DNA of 64,000 nucleotides from Amphimedon queenslandica (taxonomy: Eukaryota > Porifera > Demospongiae > Haplosclerida > Niphatidae). The translations under genes and the position numbers were made by a program. The stretch spans positions 16,448 to 80,447 of the forward strand of contig NW_003546330.1 of NCBI RefSeq assembly GCF_000090795.2, given 5' to 3'. Of the stretch, positions 34,944 to 46,104 are shown one piece after another (within the stretch, counting starts at the first letter, position 1; each line of letters begins with the position of its first letter). Below the pieces are notes generated by a model. The model had not been told where the DNA came from and searched no databases. It saw only the letters and a program-made list of their open reading frames with translations.

Positions 34944-35993
34944 ATGGAGTCTGGAGACAGGAGAAAGTTCCCTCCAGCTCTGCATTGTCATAAACTCTCT
35001 GACATAAGTTCATCTACGTCTGAAGACAAAGCAGCTGCAGAAATAGCTCGCTGCCTTAAAGAGGTAAAGCACCTCTTGAAAATGTTTTATCATTTAATAA
35101 TTTTAAATATTTAGCCCAATTATTACGTCATACACAGTACTGTCAAGAGCTTAGGCGTAGCAAGGGCAATAGAGCTATTTAATAAAACCTCCAAGATCCA
35201 GAAACAAGGAGGTATAGCCACTTGTGATGGTGACAGAAAGTAAGATAAAAGTAGCCATTTTCAAACTTTTATTTTATCAAATAATTAAAGGAAGTCTCCA
35301 GGTGGGGTTTTCCTGGGATTAGTGAAGAAGGAGGTCACGAATAAGCAGAAAAAGTTAATATTTAAGAGATTTAGACCCAAGAAGAAAAGGAGTGTGACAA
35401 TTAAGAGAAACGTGAGCTGAACTCATTAGTTGATTACAAATAATTATTTTTATAAATATAAAAGTGTAATGGAGTCGTGTCTGAAGACTGTGGAACCAAC
35501 GAAGAACTAATGGAAACTGATCAAGTGAGACATTTATTTAGCAGCTGCATGCTCTCGGCCTGAGCTGTGACACACTTATATAGCAACTTTAAAAATTCAT
35601 AAAAATCAAATTTGATCAGAATCAGCTCAAACTTGTTACACAACATAAGAACATGTATATGTATCAGAAAAAATTGTAAAAATGGAGAATTCCCTCCTTT
35701 TCATTTTGGCAAAATTTGGCCAAAATCCCTGGACTATAATAGCACAGGAACTTTGGCCCAATTTTGGAGCAACTTTAAGAATATCCACTGAGCACTGTGC
35801 CTAAACCCTGTGCTTGGGTGTATGTATTTGAAAATGTTGTTTTCTCATTAAAAATAAATAAAAATAATAATACTTTTTCTAGTTGCCTAGCTCAGTGTCT
35901 AGTGGTGTGAAGGATCGTGTTAAAGGAGATCAATTCAATGATCTTGAAACTGATTTGCCTGATCCTGGAGACTATGGCATAACATTCTGTTAG
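34944..35993 (+). CDS. Small protein with PHAX-type RNA-binding domain
   Basis: Five exons: 34944-35063, 35115-35239, 35291-35411, 35465-35524, 35883-35993; about 178 residues. The core reads AEIARCLKEPNYYVIHSTVK, GVARAIELFNKTSKIQKQGG and CDGDRKKSPGGVFLGLVKKE. This matches the RNA-binding domain of PHAX, the snRNA export adaptor (xVxxxGxxxAIELxxxTxxVExxGGxxxxDGxRRxPGGVFLxLLK). A Lys/Arg-rich tail (FKRFRPKKKRSVTIKRN) follows. The long acidic N-terminal half and NES region of true PHAX are missing, so it is a compact relative. It starts 40 bases after the AATF stop on the same strand; co-transcription is possible. Both genes serve RNA/RNP pathways. Confidence 0.85.
35580..35770 (+). repeat. Intronic repeat family, subfamily B, one copy (PHAX-like gene intron)
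   Basis: Contains AAATTTGATCAGAATCAGCT, ACAACATAAGAACATGTATA, GGCAAAATTTGGCCAAAATC and a GGACTATAATAGCAC centre. Sense orientation. Confidence 0.8.
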
Positions 35994-36148
35994 ATCAGAG
36001 ACAAGACTACAGCTGACTACCTTTAATAACTGTCAATTGAACCATATCATCATTTATAATCACTAGATGTAGCAATCTATTACAATTTATGATCACAATA
36101 GTCTAGTTATTCAATACACTTTATAGTAGCATTATAATCCAAGAACTT

Positions 36149-37069
36149 TCAATAGTCAGTTCCAGCAAATGAAGAGTCTTCTCCTAGTCCCTCGGGTCCC
36201 ATGCTCATATATCCTCCTTCCACTGGAAGATCTGTTGCTGTCACGTAAGACGCATCATCGGAAAGTAAGAAACAAATAGCAGATGCAATCTCACTTGTCT
36301 CTGCAAACCTCCGTGGCATGTGGTATGGGCCCCAAATTTTCTCCCACTTTTCTCGGTCGCCTCCGGCAGCTTTAGAGACCTCAGGAGACCACACCCATGC
36401 AGGACTCACTGAATTCACTCTCACGTTTTCTTTAGAGATGTCAAGTGCCATGCACCTCGTCATTTGAGTGATGGCTCCTTTAGTAGCTGCATAAGTCCAC
36501 CTGGTGGGCTGGACCCGATGTGCTGAAATACTTGCAATGTTGACGACAGCTTTACCATGAGGCCCTGGAATCCTAATCATGTGAGGATAGACTGCCTGGA
36601 GCATGTTAGCATATCCAATGACATTTACTGCAAAACTCTTGTCCCAGTCTTGTCTCTTGGCTTCTAGTCCTTTGGACCCGAAATACACTGCACCATTGAC
36701 AAGATAGTTAAGTGGATTGTTGTTATTCTTTTCGATGAAAGAGGACACTCCTTGAATGCAGGCTTCACTTTCAGAGACATCAACTGAATAATAATGAATA
36801 TTAGGACTGGTGTCTGTAATGATTTTATGATTTTAAAGTATTTTTCTTTTTCTTCACTTACTAGCAAGAGCTTCCCCCGCCTCTTTATTGATGTCAAACA
36901 CTCCGACCGTAGCTCCTTCCTCAACCAGCCGCTCCACTGTTGCTTTACCAATACCAGAGGCACCACCTTTATACAACAAGCCATTTTAAAAGCACAAGTG
37001 ACAAGCTTTACCTGTAACAATGGCAAACTTATTCAGGAAACGTTGTCTAGCTACAGCTAATGCAGACAT
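36149..37069 (-). CDS. Short-chain dehydrogenase/reductase (SDR)
   Basis: NAD(P)-dependent oxidoreductase of the classical SDR fold, about 260 residues, in at least three exons. The start at 37069 reads MSALAVARQRFLNKFAIVT. The glycine motif GGASGIGKATVERLVEEGA follows, then VFDINKEAGEA with an acidic residue suited to NAD, and LVNGAVYFG in place of NNAG. The catalytic set is a Ser in NIASISAHR with Y-A-A-T-K, then VRVNSVSPAWVWSP. It ends PEGLGEDSSFAGTDY. The substrate cannot be told. The gene lies 125 bases downstream of the acyl-CoA ligase gene on the same strand, which may point to a shared lipid or aromatic-acid role, but this is only position. Confidence 0.9.
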
Positions 37070-37194
37070 CTTGCAGCAGGTGGGAGGGGCTCATTAATAA
37101 GAGGTGTGGTCAAAGTTAATGAGGAGAAAAATGGAAAAATAAATTATTTAAATATTCCTAAAAATACAAACAATTAATCAAAATGTCACAGGTC

Positions 37195-38904
37195 TTATTT
37201 CTTGAGGTTTCTACGTAAAATTTTCCCGGAAGCTGATTTAGGTACTTCTTGTATAAACTGAACTCCTCCCGTTAGCCATTTATGCTCCGAGAGCCTCTCC
37301 TTAACAAAACTCATTACGTCTTCCTCGCTTAAACTCTCATCACGACGTACAACAAAGGCTCTAGGTGCTTCCCCCAGTCTCTCGTGTGGTACCCCAATGA
37401 CAGCTGCATCAGCAATCTTAGGGTGATGCTGAAGAACTCCCTCCAGCTCTGCAGGGGCCACTTGTAATCCTTTCACTTTAATCAACTCTTTTAACCTGTC
37501 CGTTATGTAGAAGAACCCATTGTTGTCATAGTAACCAATGTCCCCGGTGTGAAACCAGCCATCGTCCGTTATACACTTACTGGTAGCGTCCGGTAGATTG
37601 AGGTACCCTTTCATGACATTTGGACCAGCTATACACACCTCCCCCTCTTCCTGTGGCCCTAGGCTTTGACCAGTGCTCAGGTCAGTAATTTTAACGGACT
37701 GGTTCTGAATCGGGACCCCAATAGAGGCAGGATAGTCCATACCGACACTGATCAGTGTAGAGTGAGTCACAGGACTTGTCTCGGTTAGACCATAGCCTTG
37801 TCTTATTATCTTGATACCAGTTCGCTCTTTAGCTTCTTTCAACACGTCAGGGCCCAATGGGGCAGCCCCACTGAAGACACTCCTGATACTTGTCAGGTCA
37901 TACTTCTCTACCAGCGGGTGCTTGGATAGGAAGAGAATTATAGGAGGGACCAGATTTGCAGTTGAAATTCTATACTTTTGTATTGTAGACAGAAAAGATT
38001 CCGGCTCAAATTTTGGGAGAACGACACATTTTCCACCTGAAAAAAGCGAGTGAAACAATATAACGACCATCCCGTAAATATGAAAGAAAGGAAGTAAACC
38101 AAGATTCGGTTCTCCTTCATGCAGATACATAATCTCTGGGTGAGTGATTTGAGCTAAATTAGCTACAATGTTATAGTGAGTCAACATGACACCTTTAGGT
38201 AGACCAGTAGTACCACTGGAGTATGGTAGTACTGCAAGATCTTCCTTTGCATTCACCTTCTCTTCTTTAAACAACGAGCCTGAATCTTCTTTAAGGACTT
38301 TGAGTGACATAATGTTATCAGTCTCTCTATTGCTGTTATCATCTTCATTGATTACAAGTACTTTCTTTACGTTCAAGTTACCAATGGCTTCTAGTACAGT
38401 TGGAAGGAGAGAGGGAGTCGTTGCTACAAAGTTGCTGCCGGAATTATTGATCTGATACGACAGTTCACTAGCCGTGTAGGTGGGGTTACAAGTAGAGACA
38501 ACACCTCCAGCGGCCATGGTGGCAAAGAAAGTGATCCCGTAATCAATGGAGTTAGGGGAACAAAGCGTAACCACGTCTCCTTTCTGTAAACCTAATCGTC
38601 TCAGACCTGATGATGTACGTGAGGTCACGTCCAACATTTCATTGTAAGAGACTTCAGCTCCACTCAATCCGTCAACAAGGGCGGGGGAGCTACCAGTAAA
38701 CTTGTCAAAATTTCGAAAGACGTGTGAAAAAACGTTTGTTTCAGGAATTGGAATGTCTGGAAAAGGACACGTCACTATTTTGTCTTGAGATATGCGCCCA
38801 CAAAGAGATGGGTCAGCAGGAGGAGGTTTGGTGGAGGAATGGCGCAATAAAGAAGAGAATATGAGGCTTCTTCTTGTTGCCGAATGTAACAAGCTAGCAG
38901 CCAT
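37195..38904 (-). CDS. 4-coumarate:CoA ligase-like acyl-CoA synthetase, single exon
   Basis: 569 residues, ANL adenylating superfamily. It activates a carboxylic acid as acyl-AMP and then the CoA thioester. Motifs: LPYSSGTTGLPKGVMLTHYN (P-loop-like A3), YGLTETSPVTH (A5), GWFHTGDIGYYDNNGFFYIT (A7/A8), LKELIKVKGLQVAPAELEGV and the acyl-transfer lysine in KSASGKILRR (A10). The N terminus, MAASLLHSATRRSLIFSSLL-RHSS, is basic and amphipathic, so mitochondrial import is likely; there is no PTS1 at the C-terminal NLKK. No intron in 1.7 kb, unlike ACS nearby, which may indicate retroposition or gene transfer in ancestry. The fatty or aromatic substrate is not decided. Confidence 0.93.
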   Translation of the reverse strand: MAASLLHSATRRSLIFSSLLRHSSTKPPPADPSLCGRISQDKIVTCPFPDIPIPETNVFSHVFRNFDKFTGSSPALVDGLSGAEVSYNEMLDVTSRTSSGLRRLGLQKGDVVTLCSPNSIDYGITFFATMAAGGVVSTCNPTYTASELSYQINNSGSNFVATTPSLLPTVLEAIGNLNVKKVLVINEDDNSNRETDNIMSLKVLKEDSGSLFKEEKVNAKEDLAVLPYSSGTTGLPKGVMLTHYNIVANLAQITHPEIMYLHEGEPNLGLLPFFHIYGMVVILFHSLFSGGKCVVLPKFEPESFLSTIQKYRISTANLVPPIILFLSKHPLVEKYDLTSIRSVFSGAAPLGPDVLKEAKERTGIKIIRQGYGLTETSPVTHSTLISVGMDYPASIGVPIQNQSVKITDLSTGQSLGPQEEGEVCIAGPNVMKGYLNLPDATSKCITDDGWFHTGDIGYYDNNGFFYITDRLKELIKVKGLQVAPAELEGVLQHHPKIADAAVIGVPHERLGEAPRAFVVRRDESLSEEDVMSFVKERLSEHKWLTGGVQFIQEVPKSASGKILRRNLKK

Positions 38905-39018
38905 TGCTGCAGTGTAGGAGTGGCTAATAAAAAGTGTAAATTTTTGAACTTTGCTAAAATTAAAAATTACTGTTACAAAAATAAAGATTTATAGATCTAG
39001 ATATCTACATAATAATTA

Positions 39019-40829
39019 TTATTCTGGGGTAAGCTGCACTCCAAATTTGTCAGTATCTTCCTTTGTCAGCAGACTGTTCTCTTCCTCCAATGCTTCAGGT
39101 GGTAGTGACCATTCTTCTCCATCAAGTTCCAGTTGAAGCAGTTCAGGAGATGGTGACTGCTCTCTCTCAGCTTCATTCTCTTCGTACAAGTAGCTCAAAG
39201 CCTTTTCTTTGGTAGAAATATTTGGCAAGCCTTCAGGTGCAGCATCTTTGCACAAATCAACATAAATTGCTTTGATGTCCTCATCATTCTTGTCACTTTC
39301 ATTTGCATCGTCTTTAGCTGCTACAACTACTTCTTCCTCTGCTACTTCTTCTTCCTTTAGACAATTTTCTTCACCGCAAACCTTCAATACTTCATTCAGC
39401 TCTTCATCTTCATCGCTGACATATTCTTCAATAATTTGGTCTTCATCTTCAGAATCGCTGCTACCAAAATCTCCACTAAAAGCTGCAGTTTCCTCATTGT
39501 ATCCAACATCAGTTGCAGAAGAGCATTCAAATGAGGCGTAGTGTGGCTTTAAGTAAGAAGGTATGTCATCTTCTTCTTCTTCTTCATTGTCCACTCCAGA
39601 ATGTGAAAGGATCAATACTTTAGCTGCTGGCCCTTCTTGACAGTCATCATCTTCTCTCTCTTGCTTCTTTATGCTAGAAGGTATCCTAATGGGGTATTAA
39701 ATAAATAGTGTGACTGTTACATTATAATAATTATTTACAATTGTTTGTTGAAGGACTTTATGCTATGATTTGTATCAATGAGGCTGAGACCAAGTGAACT
39801 ACCAATCAGTTCATATACAGTTTCTCCATTGACTTTGCTATCATCCTCAAACTATGAATGGATGAATGATTGAGTACATAGATCTGAATATTTTCAATAT
39901 CCTACTCTTTTTATGATGACAGGAAAGTGTCTCAGCATTGATGTCTTGATGCCAGCAACAGTGTTCAATTGCTCCAGGGAGCTTTGAGTCACTGTGTCAT
40001 TTCCAGCAGTAGCAATGTCAGGTAGCTGAGAGAAGTGAGTCATCTCCTCTTTAATAATGGTTTTCTCATGTGGAACTTGTACAGAACAAATCGGAGTCCC
40101 TTTAAATAAAAAACACCATATATAATACATTATTATTATTATACCAGTACATACTTGGTCTAATGTCAATGTTCTCTACAAGTTCTCTGCCCATTGTCTT
40201 CAGAGCTCGCTCAATCTCAAGGTCAAGGATGTGTTGTCTGCTGGGATTAGCTGCCCAGTAGTAACCTTTCTTTGTTTGGAACCCATCAGGACGTTGAACC
40301 TTTATGAAGTTTTGATTCATGGATAAGTTGTGACGAATAGAGTTCTGCAATTGATAGGATGAAATGAAACAAAAATCATTTTAATTATTACTGACTTTCC
40401 ATCCTTCTGGTGCTGACTTGTAAAATGGATACTCTTGTCTATTAAAAAAATGAAATTTTTATTAATTGTGCATGTGTTCAGCACTTACTCAACAAAGCGA
40501 TAGATTTCATGTACTGGTAGACAGCCACTCGAGCTGGCTTTAAGAGCCATAGCTATGAGACATGAGTAAGAGCAAGGAGGTCTGGAGAAATAGCTGGTAA
40601 TGTTTCCTAACTGCTTTCCTTCTTCAGCATAGCAACCAAGATGGGGTCTCCTATGAGGAAAGGACTTTATTTGCAATGGTCCCGAGGGCATCAAGATTTT
40701 CATTCTTTTTTCTCCTGTTGTATCTTCGGAAGGACGTCTCGATCTCATGGGGGATAAAACTGATCCGCCGCATGATTTCGGAGTGCTTATGGAGCAGAGC
40801 CAGTTTAGATTCGTCAACTCGTCAGTCAT
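39019..40829 (-). CDS. Forkhead transcription factor, FoxN1/4-like (copy a)
   Basis: Starts MTDELTNLNWLCSIS at 40829. The forkhead domain is split over three exons: [20 protein letters not shown] with CLPVHEIYRFVE, then EYPFYKSAPEGWK, then [20 protein letters not shown] and KKGYYWAANPSRQ. The YSCLIA, APxGWKNSxRHNLSxN and KKGxxWAxNP wording is closest to the FoxN1/4 and FoxJ-type groups. Downstream exons (39901-40100, 39742-39853, 39019-39690) give an extended acidic C-terminal region with many Glu/Asp runs, a probable activation domain. The last long exon joins in phase (IIKR-FEDDSKVNGE). The neighbour at 41043 is a tandem paralogue with the same exon plan. Confidence 0.88.
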
Positions 40830-41042
40830 GATGGCAACACGTCTTTTCTTTCACGAATTAGACAGGTAGGCCATCAAGAATGCGTTACTATAGCTAGTCA
40901 GCTGTCTAATCCTTGGCACCATTTTACCCGCGAATTATTGATAAAGAATTATTATAATAACTTGATTTAAAATTAAATGGAATCACTTGCTCTATTATAG
41001 TTCAGTTGCAGTCTTTTTCAAGTGTCCTATTCATTACCTGCC

Positions 41043-42452
41043 CTAAACTACAGTTGCCTCAAAATGAGCAAAAGGAAGAGAGCCGTTAGATGAGAAGGCA
41101 GATGAAGGTGATGAGGTCTCTTCATGTGTGATATTTGAACTGGCACTGCTTAAAGATGGAGTGAGTGAACAGATTGGCTCTTCGTTCTCCATATTTTTGA
41201 GCATTGATTCAAGCGAGAGGGTTGGGCAATCAAAACTAGAATCCACAACATCTGCATTAGCTGCTCCATTTACTGGAGGTAGTGTTTTTGCTTCCATTTC
41301 TGCTGCAGAGCTACTTGACGTGGATACTTCTTCCTCATTTTCTATCACACATTCTTTTTCAACCCACTCAAATGGCTTAAGAGAGTCTTCTTGCTCAGCT
41401 CCATCAGTATCCTCGTCAGTTATAATGACTTGCTCGATGTTAGGATTACCATTGTCATGATGATAATCATTGCTGGAATATTGAGGCTCCTTCTTGCTGT
41501 GCATGGCTCCTCTCCCTGAAGCATAAAAGGGCCCAAAATGAGTTAAGAGAAACACGCCATCAACCCTATAAAAGGTTGCTCACAATAAACATTTTACAGG
41601 TCTGATTCTTACATATCATTATTTGTCATCATTTCAGGCCGTCTATACATAGAATTGACCAGTTGTTGCTTCTTAAGGAGAGCCTCCTGCATTATTGCAT
41701 GATGACGATGATAATCGTGATTCTCTTTAATCCCTAAAACCTGTTCAGTTCCAGATTTGTATTGCTCCACGTCGTTATCACCATCTATAAAATCGCAACA
41801 GCTAATGATAAATAGGGCCAGCATACACTTACTGGAGTTTTTGTGGTCAGTAATGTCCTGCTGTATAATTCTAAGTGTTCTCTCAATCTCTAGTTGAAGT
41901 GCGTGACGTCGTTTTGGATTAATGGCCCAATGGTAGCCCTTTCTTGGTTGATAGCCATCAGATCTCAGAACTTTAACAAAATTTTGATTCATTGATAAAT
42001 TGTGGCGTATTGAATTCTGAAAAAATTTTAGTTAAATTAATTTTTGCACTTTTATTGTAATCTACCTTCCATCCCTCTGGTGCTGTCTTGAAGAATGGAT
42101 ACTTCTGTCTGAAAAAAATTTACATTTTTAATTCAATTTTTGAATTAGTAACTCACTCTATATAATGATAGATCTCATTGACTGGCAAGCAGCCAGTCTG
42201 TGAAGCACTGAGAGCCATTGCTATAAGACAAGAGTAAGAGCAAGGTGGCCTGGGATGTTCTCCAAGAGACCTGTAATTAGCACCTCGAGCTCTGCTCCTT
42301 GGTGCGAGTCCGCTAGAACATGGTCTGCTAGTACCAGTATGGTATTCTACATCTTCATTGCTTGAGCTATTGATCATCAGGTCACTGCTTGAGACGCCTC
42401 CAGTATCTATGGAGGAAAGCCAAGTCAAACTGGTGAGATCCGGGTCGGACAT
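41043..42452 (-). CDS. Forkhead transcription factor, FoxN1/4-like (copy b)
   Basis: Starts [16 protein letters not shown] at 42452, matching copy a at M-[ST]-D-x-LT-L-WL-SI. Forkhead exons: [20 protein letters not shown] with [26 protein letters not shown], and [20 protein letters not shown] with [13 protein letters not shown]. The intron positions equal those of copy a. The C-terminal exon (41043-41520) is acidic and Ser-rich and ends [13 protein letters not shown]. Only the start region and forkhead domain align with copy a; the tails are unrelated by eye. This points to a tandem duplication with fast tail divergence. 213 bases separate it from the start of copy a. Confidence 0.9.
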
Positions 42453-42576
42453 TTTTGGTTGTATTAATTTTTCGTTTTAGGCGTTGCTATGACAAACAAT
42501 TAATGAGATCTAAAGCAATAACAATAATAAATAAAAAAACTCTACTGTAACTGTAAATAACAGTCAAGCTAAAAAT

Positions 42577-44645
42577 CTATTTCTTTCTCTTGTAAATTCT
42601 TTCAGCAAACTCATGAAACATTCCACTAGGCAGTTTTGTTCCGACCAGTTCTTCTTTAATGGTGTCCATAAGCTTCTTGTAACTCTCTTCCTCATACTCT
42701 CTATAAACTTCTTCCAACTTCAAGTCAGTATAAACTTCTTTCACAATCTTGACACAGCTGGGATCATTTTTACCATAGCATTCCTATTGTTATTATAATT
42801 TTGAAAATTGATCTCTTTTATTTTATCATTTTCGCTAACTTCAAGAGTCTTTCTCTGGTCAGCGTTTGCTCTCTTAAGTGCTTGGACTATCAACCAGCTG
42901 CACTTTGACTCTTCAATGTCCGTCCCAACCTTTCCTGTGACCTTTGGATCTCCATAACAATCCAGATAGTCATCCTAAAAATGAAATGTGATAAGGACCT
43001 TTTAAAATAATGCATCCACAAACTTGAATTTGAAAGAATTCGCCCATTACAAGTAGTATGTTCTTAGCATGCTGTGTGTGATCGCTCATCAGATATGCCC
43101 NNNNNNNNNNGAATTCGCCCATTACAAGTAGTATGTTCTTAGCAGCTGTGTGTGATCGCTCATCAGATATGCCCGCCTTTTTCATTAAATTCAAAAATAA
43201 AATAATATGAATTATTCATACTGACCATGTGCATGGCTAATGCCACTGGTAGATAGAAAGAATAAAAGGCAGTCTTGTACTTCACAATAGCGTTATATCT
43301 AAGATTATGTTATTTTTCACACCAATCATTAATTTTAAACTAACCTTTCTATTGTGAAGCTATTGAGATCAACACTGTCCCCAGCAGGAGATGTAATCAA
43401 GTCAAGGCACTGGCCCATTTCTGTTTGATAGGTAATCTAAATAATATTTAGAATATATTGTGGCAGTTATGAAAAGTAAACCTCATGAAATAGCTCCATT
43501 ATGTTGATGTAGTATGGCTCTGATTTGAAGTGGTTCTTTAGAATGAGATAGAGTGTCCCTTCAATAAGGAATGAATCATTAATGGCTACCAGTCCGATGC
43601 CAGTCTGTGAAGTAGAAGACATTATAATTAGAAATGAACATAGAAGGACACACCTTTTTGTACCAACATGGCTGACCTCTTCTTGTCAGTGACTGGTCCA
43701 TGATGTCATCAGCTACCAGAAAGAATGCTTGAAGCTAAAAGAAGAAATGAGGCAATAAATTTATCTTTGGAGCAACTTTTAAAATTTGTAAAAAAATCCA
43801 ATTTTGATCGGAATCAGCTCAAACTTTCTACACAACATAAGAACATGCATATGTAACAGATAAAATGGAGAATTTTCAAAACTTCATTTTTGGCAAAATT
43901 TGGCCAAAATCCCTGTACTATAGTACAGGGACTTTGGCTCGATTTTTGAGTAACTTTAAAAATTCATAAAAAATCTAAACTTGATCAGAATAAGCTCAAA
44001 CTTTCTACATGACATAAGAACATGTATAGGTACCAGAAAAAATTATAAAAATGGAGAATTCTCATTTTTTTCATTTTTGGCAAAATTTGGCCAATGTCCC
44101 TGTACTATATATAGTACAGGGACTTTGATCTGATTTTGGAGCAACTTTTAAAAATTCATAAAAAATCTAATCTTGATCAAAATCAGCCCAAACTTTCTAC
44201 ACAACACAAGAACATGTATACGTATCAAATAATAAAATGACACACCCATTCAATGACACACCCATTCAATGCACCACCCAAGTGCTATTGCTTTGTTTTC
44301 TAGTTCGGGCGTCATTAGTTCCAGTCCAAGTAAATGACAGAGAGAACCAATCACCATTAGACCACGATTGAGCTTCCCTAATAATAATAATTATTATTAT
44401 TATCAATTTTAATGGCACATACCATGAGGTACATTGTATTGTAATACCTATTATAAAAGAGATATATGTACATAGGAATAATAATAATTATTATTAAATA
44501 CTTCTTTCAGATGCTTTAGAGCATCCAAAATTTGATGGCTGTCCTGTCCTTCCTTTGTGAGCTCCTCTACAAGCAGTGGAAATAAATCCAAAAAATTTTG
44601 GCGATACTTTTCAGCGAAATGTCCACTGGCCTGTGTTGAAGCCAT
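42577..44645 (-). CDS. FDPS: Farnesyl diphosphate synthase
   Basis: Makes farnesyl diphosphate from IPP and DMAPP (isoprenoid pathway). The start at 44645 reads [20 protein letters not shown]. Then come [32 protein letters not shown] (first Asp-rich motif), [37 protein letters not shown], and the second Asp-rich motif in [14 protein letters not shown], with [14 protein letters not shown]. The end is [10 protein letters not shown]. About ten short exons. The exon before the second Asp motif is interrupted by an assembly gap (43101-43110) with a duplicated flank, so the printed sequence breaks the frame; the gene itself is probably intact. It is divergent from the quinone reductase. Confidence 0.95.
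43036..43174. other. Assembly gap with duplicated flanks in an FDPS exon
   Basis: Ten Ns at 43101-43110. The 65 bases before it (43036-43100) and the 64 after it (43111-43174) are the same sequence except for one extra base (AGCATGCTG versus AGCAGCTG). Contigs overlap but were not merged. The right copy keeps the FDPS reading frame. Confidence 0.95.
43765..44235 (+). repeat. Intronic repeat family, subfamily B, about 2.6 tandem copies (FDPS intron)
   Basis: The TCTACACAAC / TCTACATGAC landmark at 43827, 44004 and 44196 has spacings of 177 and 192. Palindromic centres CCCTGTACTATAGTACAGGG (43911) and CCCTGTACTATATATAGTAC (44098) are clear. Antisense to FDPS. Confidence 0.92.
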
Positions 44646-44955
44646 TTGTTTTGCAGGGTGAGTGGGCGTGGTCAATAGACAATAGTACTAGTGGGCTGAT
44701 CTCTGCAGGTCATACAGTGCAGTGGGCAGATCTTGTTGTCATTCTTTCTCTAGCCAAGGCCTCGCGCGATTCCTGATTTCAAGGGCGTAAAATACTTCTT
44801 CAAGCTCACATGATCAGGGTAAGGAAGATACACGATGCTATTTTGCAGAAATCTTGCCACCACACCACTACTTGTCACGTGAAAACTGATCTATTACATA
44901 TAGTCTGTCACGTGACTAGACTATCTGTTTGTGGTAAGATTGTTGACTGTAGATC
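44646..44955. promoter_or_regulatory. Divergent promoter between FDPS and the quinone reductase
   Basis: About 310 bases up to the first possible plus-strand start, 418 to the favoured one. Three copies of a GTCACGTG / TCACGTGA E-box-like word occur (about 44875-44882, 44908-44915). GCAGTGGGCAGATC precedes a short CG-rich spot (CTCGCGCGATT at 44761). Confidence 0.5.
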
Positions 44956-45063
44956 ATGAGGCATTTCACATTAGCATTGATTCTGCATTGTTTGATCACA
45001 TGCAAATCACATGACACATGCACCATTACCACTACCTCTTCTTTCCTCTCACAGACTCACATC

Positions 45064-46041
45064 ATGAAAGCAATACGTGTACATCGTTACGGAGGACCTG
45101 AAGTACTTACTCTTGAATCTGACGTTCCGATACCATCTCCAGGACCTGAAGAGGTTCTAGTCAAAGTGAAGGCCGTAGGAGTTAATCCGGTTGAGACTTA
45201 CGTACGCTCTGGGAGGTATTCTCGTTTAACACCTTTACCTTACACTCCAGGGACTGATGGTGCTGGTCTAGTGGAAGAAGTAGGGTCTTCGGTGAGTGGG
45301 GTGAAGAAAGGAGACAGGGTCTATGTATCAAAAACCCTCACTGGTTCTTATGCTGAGTATACCCTAGTACCAAGGAACGGGGTTCATCCTTTGCCTGAGG
45401 ATGTTACCTTTACTCAAGGAGCTGGTTTAGCTATTCCTTACATAACTGCGTACAGGGCTCTCATTTTAAAAATGAACATTCGTCCAGGGGAGTACGTCCT
45501 AATTCATGGGGCCAGTGGTGGGGTGGGTATAGCTGCTGTTCAAATTGCTAAAGCATATGGAAGTATTGTCATTGGTACAGCTGGTACAGAAGAAGGAAAG
45601 GGTTTGGTTAAAAGTGCCGGAGCTGATTATGTTTTTAATCACCGTGATCCTGATTATGTTGAGAAAATGAGTGACATTGTGTCTCCTAATGGTGGATTCA
45701 ATGCCATCCTTGAGAATAACGCCCACATTAATCTTGATAAAGATCTCAAAATCCTGACGGAAGGGGGAAGAGTTGGGATTGTAGGAAACAGGGCAAACAT
45801 TGAGATTAATCCTCGCGACACGATGGTCAAAGAATCCAGCATAATTGGAGTAGCTTCTTTCCATTCTACTCCTTCAGAGCTTAAGGAGACTCATGCTGCA
45901 CTACAGGCCGGTATGAGGAATGGCTGGTTAAGACCGGTTGTTGGTAAAACCTTCTCTCTGTCTAATGCTGCTGGGGCCCATGATGATATTATTAATGGAA
46001 AAGGAGCTTTAGGGAAGACCGTACTAACTATTGATGACTGA
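45064..46041 (+). CDS. CRYZ: Zeta-crystallin-like NADPH:quinone oxidoreductase, single exon
   Basis: MDR-superfamily enzyme, about 325 residues from the favoured start. Motifs: MKAIRVHRYGGPEVL, GVNPVETYVRSG, YTPGTDGAGLVEEVG, GDRVYVS, TGSYAEYTLV, the nucleotide-binding loop VLIHGASGGVGIAAVQIAKA and GTAGTEEGKGLVKSAGADYV. It ends KGALGKTVLTIDD. No zinc-ligand cysteines, as in quinone reductases. An upstream in-frame ATG at 44956 would add 36 residues that look like a signal peptide (MRHFTLALILHCLITCKSH). Family alignment favours 45064, but the longer form cannot be excluded. It lacks introns, like the FMO that follows 870 bases on. Confidence 0.94.
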   Translation: MKAIRVHRYGGPEVLTLESDVPIPSPGPEEVLVKVKAVGVNPVETYVRSGRYSRLTPLPYTPGTDGAGLVEEVGSSVSGVKKGDRVYVSKTLTGSYAEYTLVPRNGVHPLPEDVTFTQGAGLAIPYITAYRALILKMNIRPGEYVLIHGASGGVGIAAVQIAKAYGSIVIGTAGTEEGKGLVKSAGADYVFNHRDPDYVEKMSDIVSPNGGFNAILENNAHINLDKDLKILTEGGRVGIVGNRANIEINPRDTMVKESSIIGVASFHSTPSELKETHAALQAGMRNGWLRPVVGKTFSLSNAAGAHDDIINGKGALGKTVLTIDD

Positions 46042-46104
46042 ATCCCCTAATTTAATTTATTGATTTCATTGAAATTAACTATAATTTGATTACATAGATG
46101 AAAT

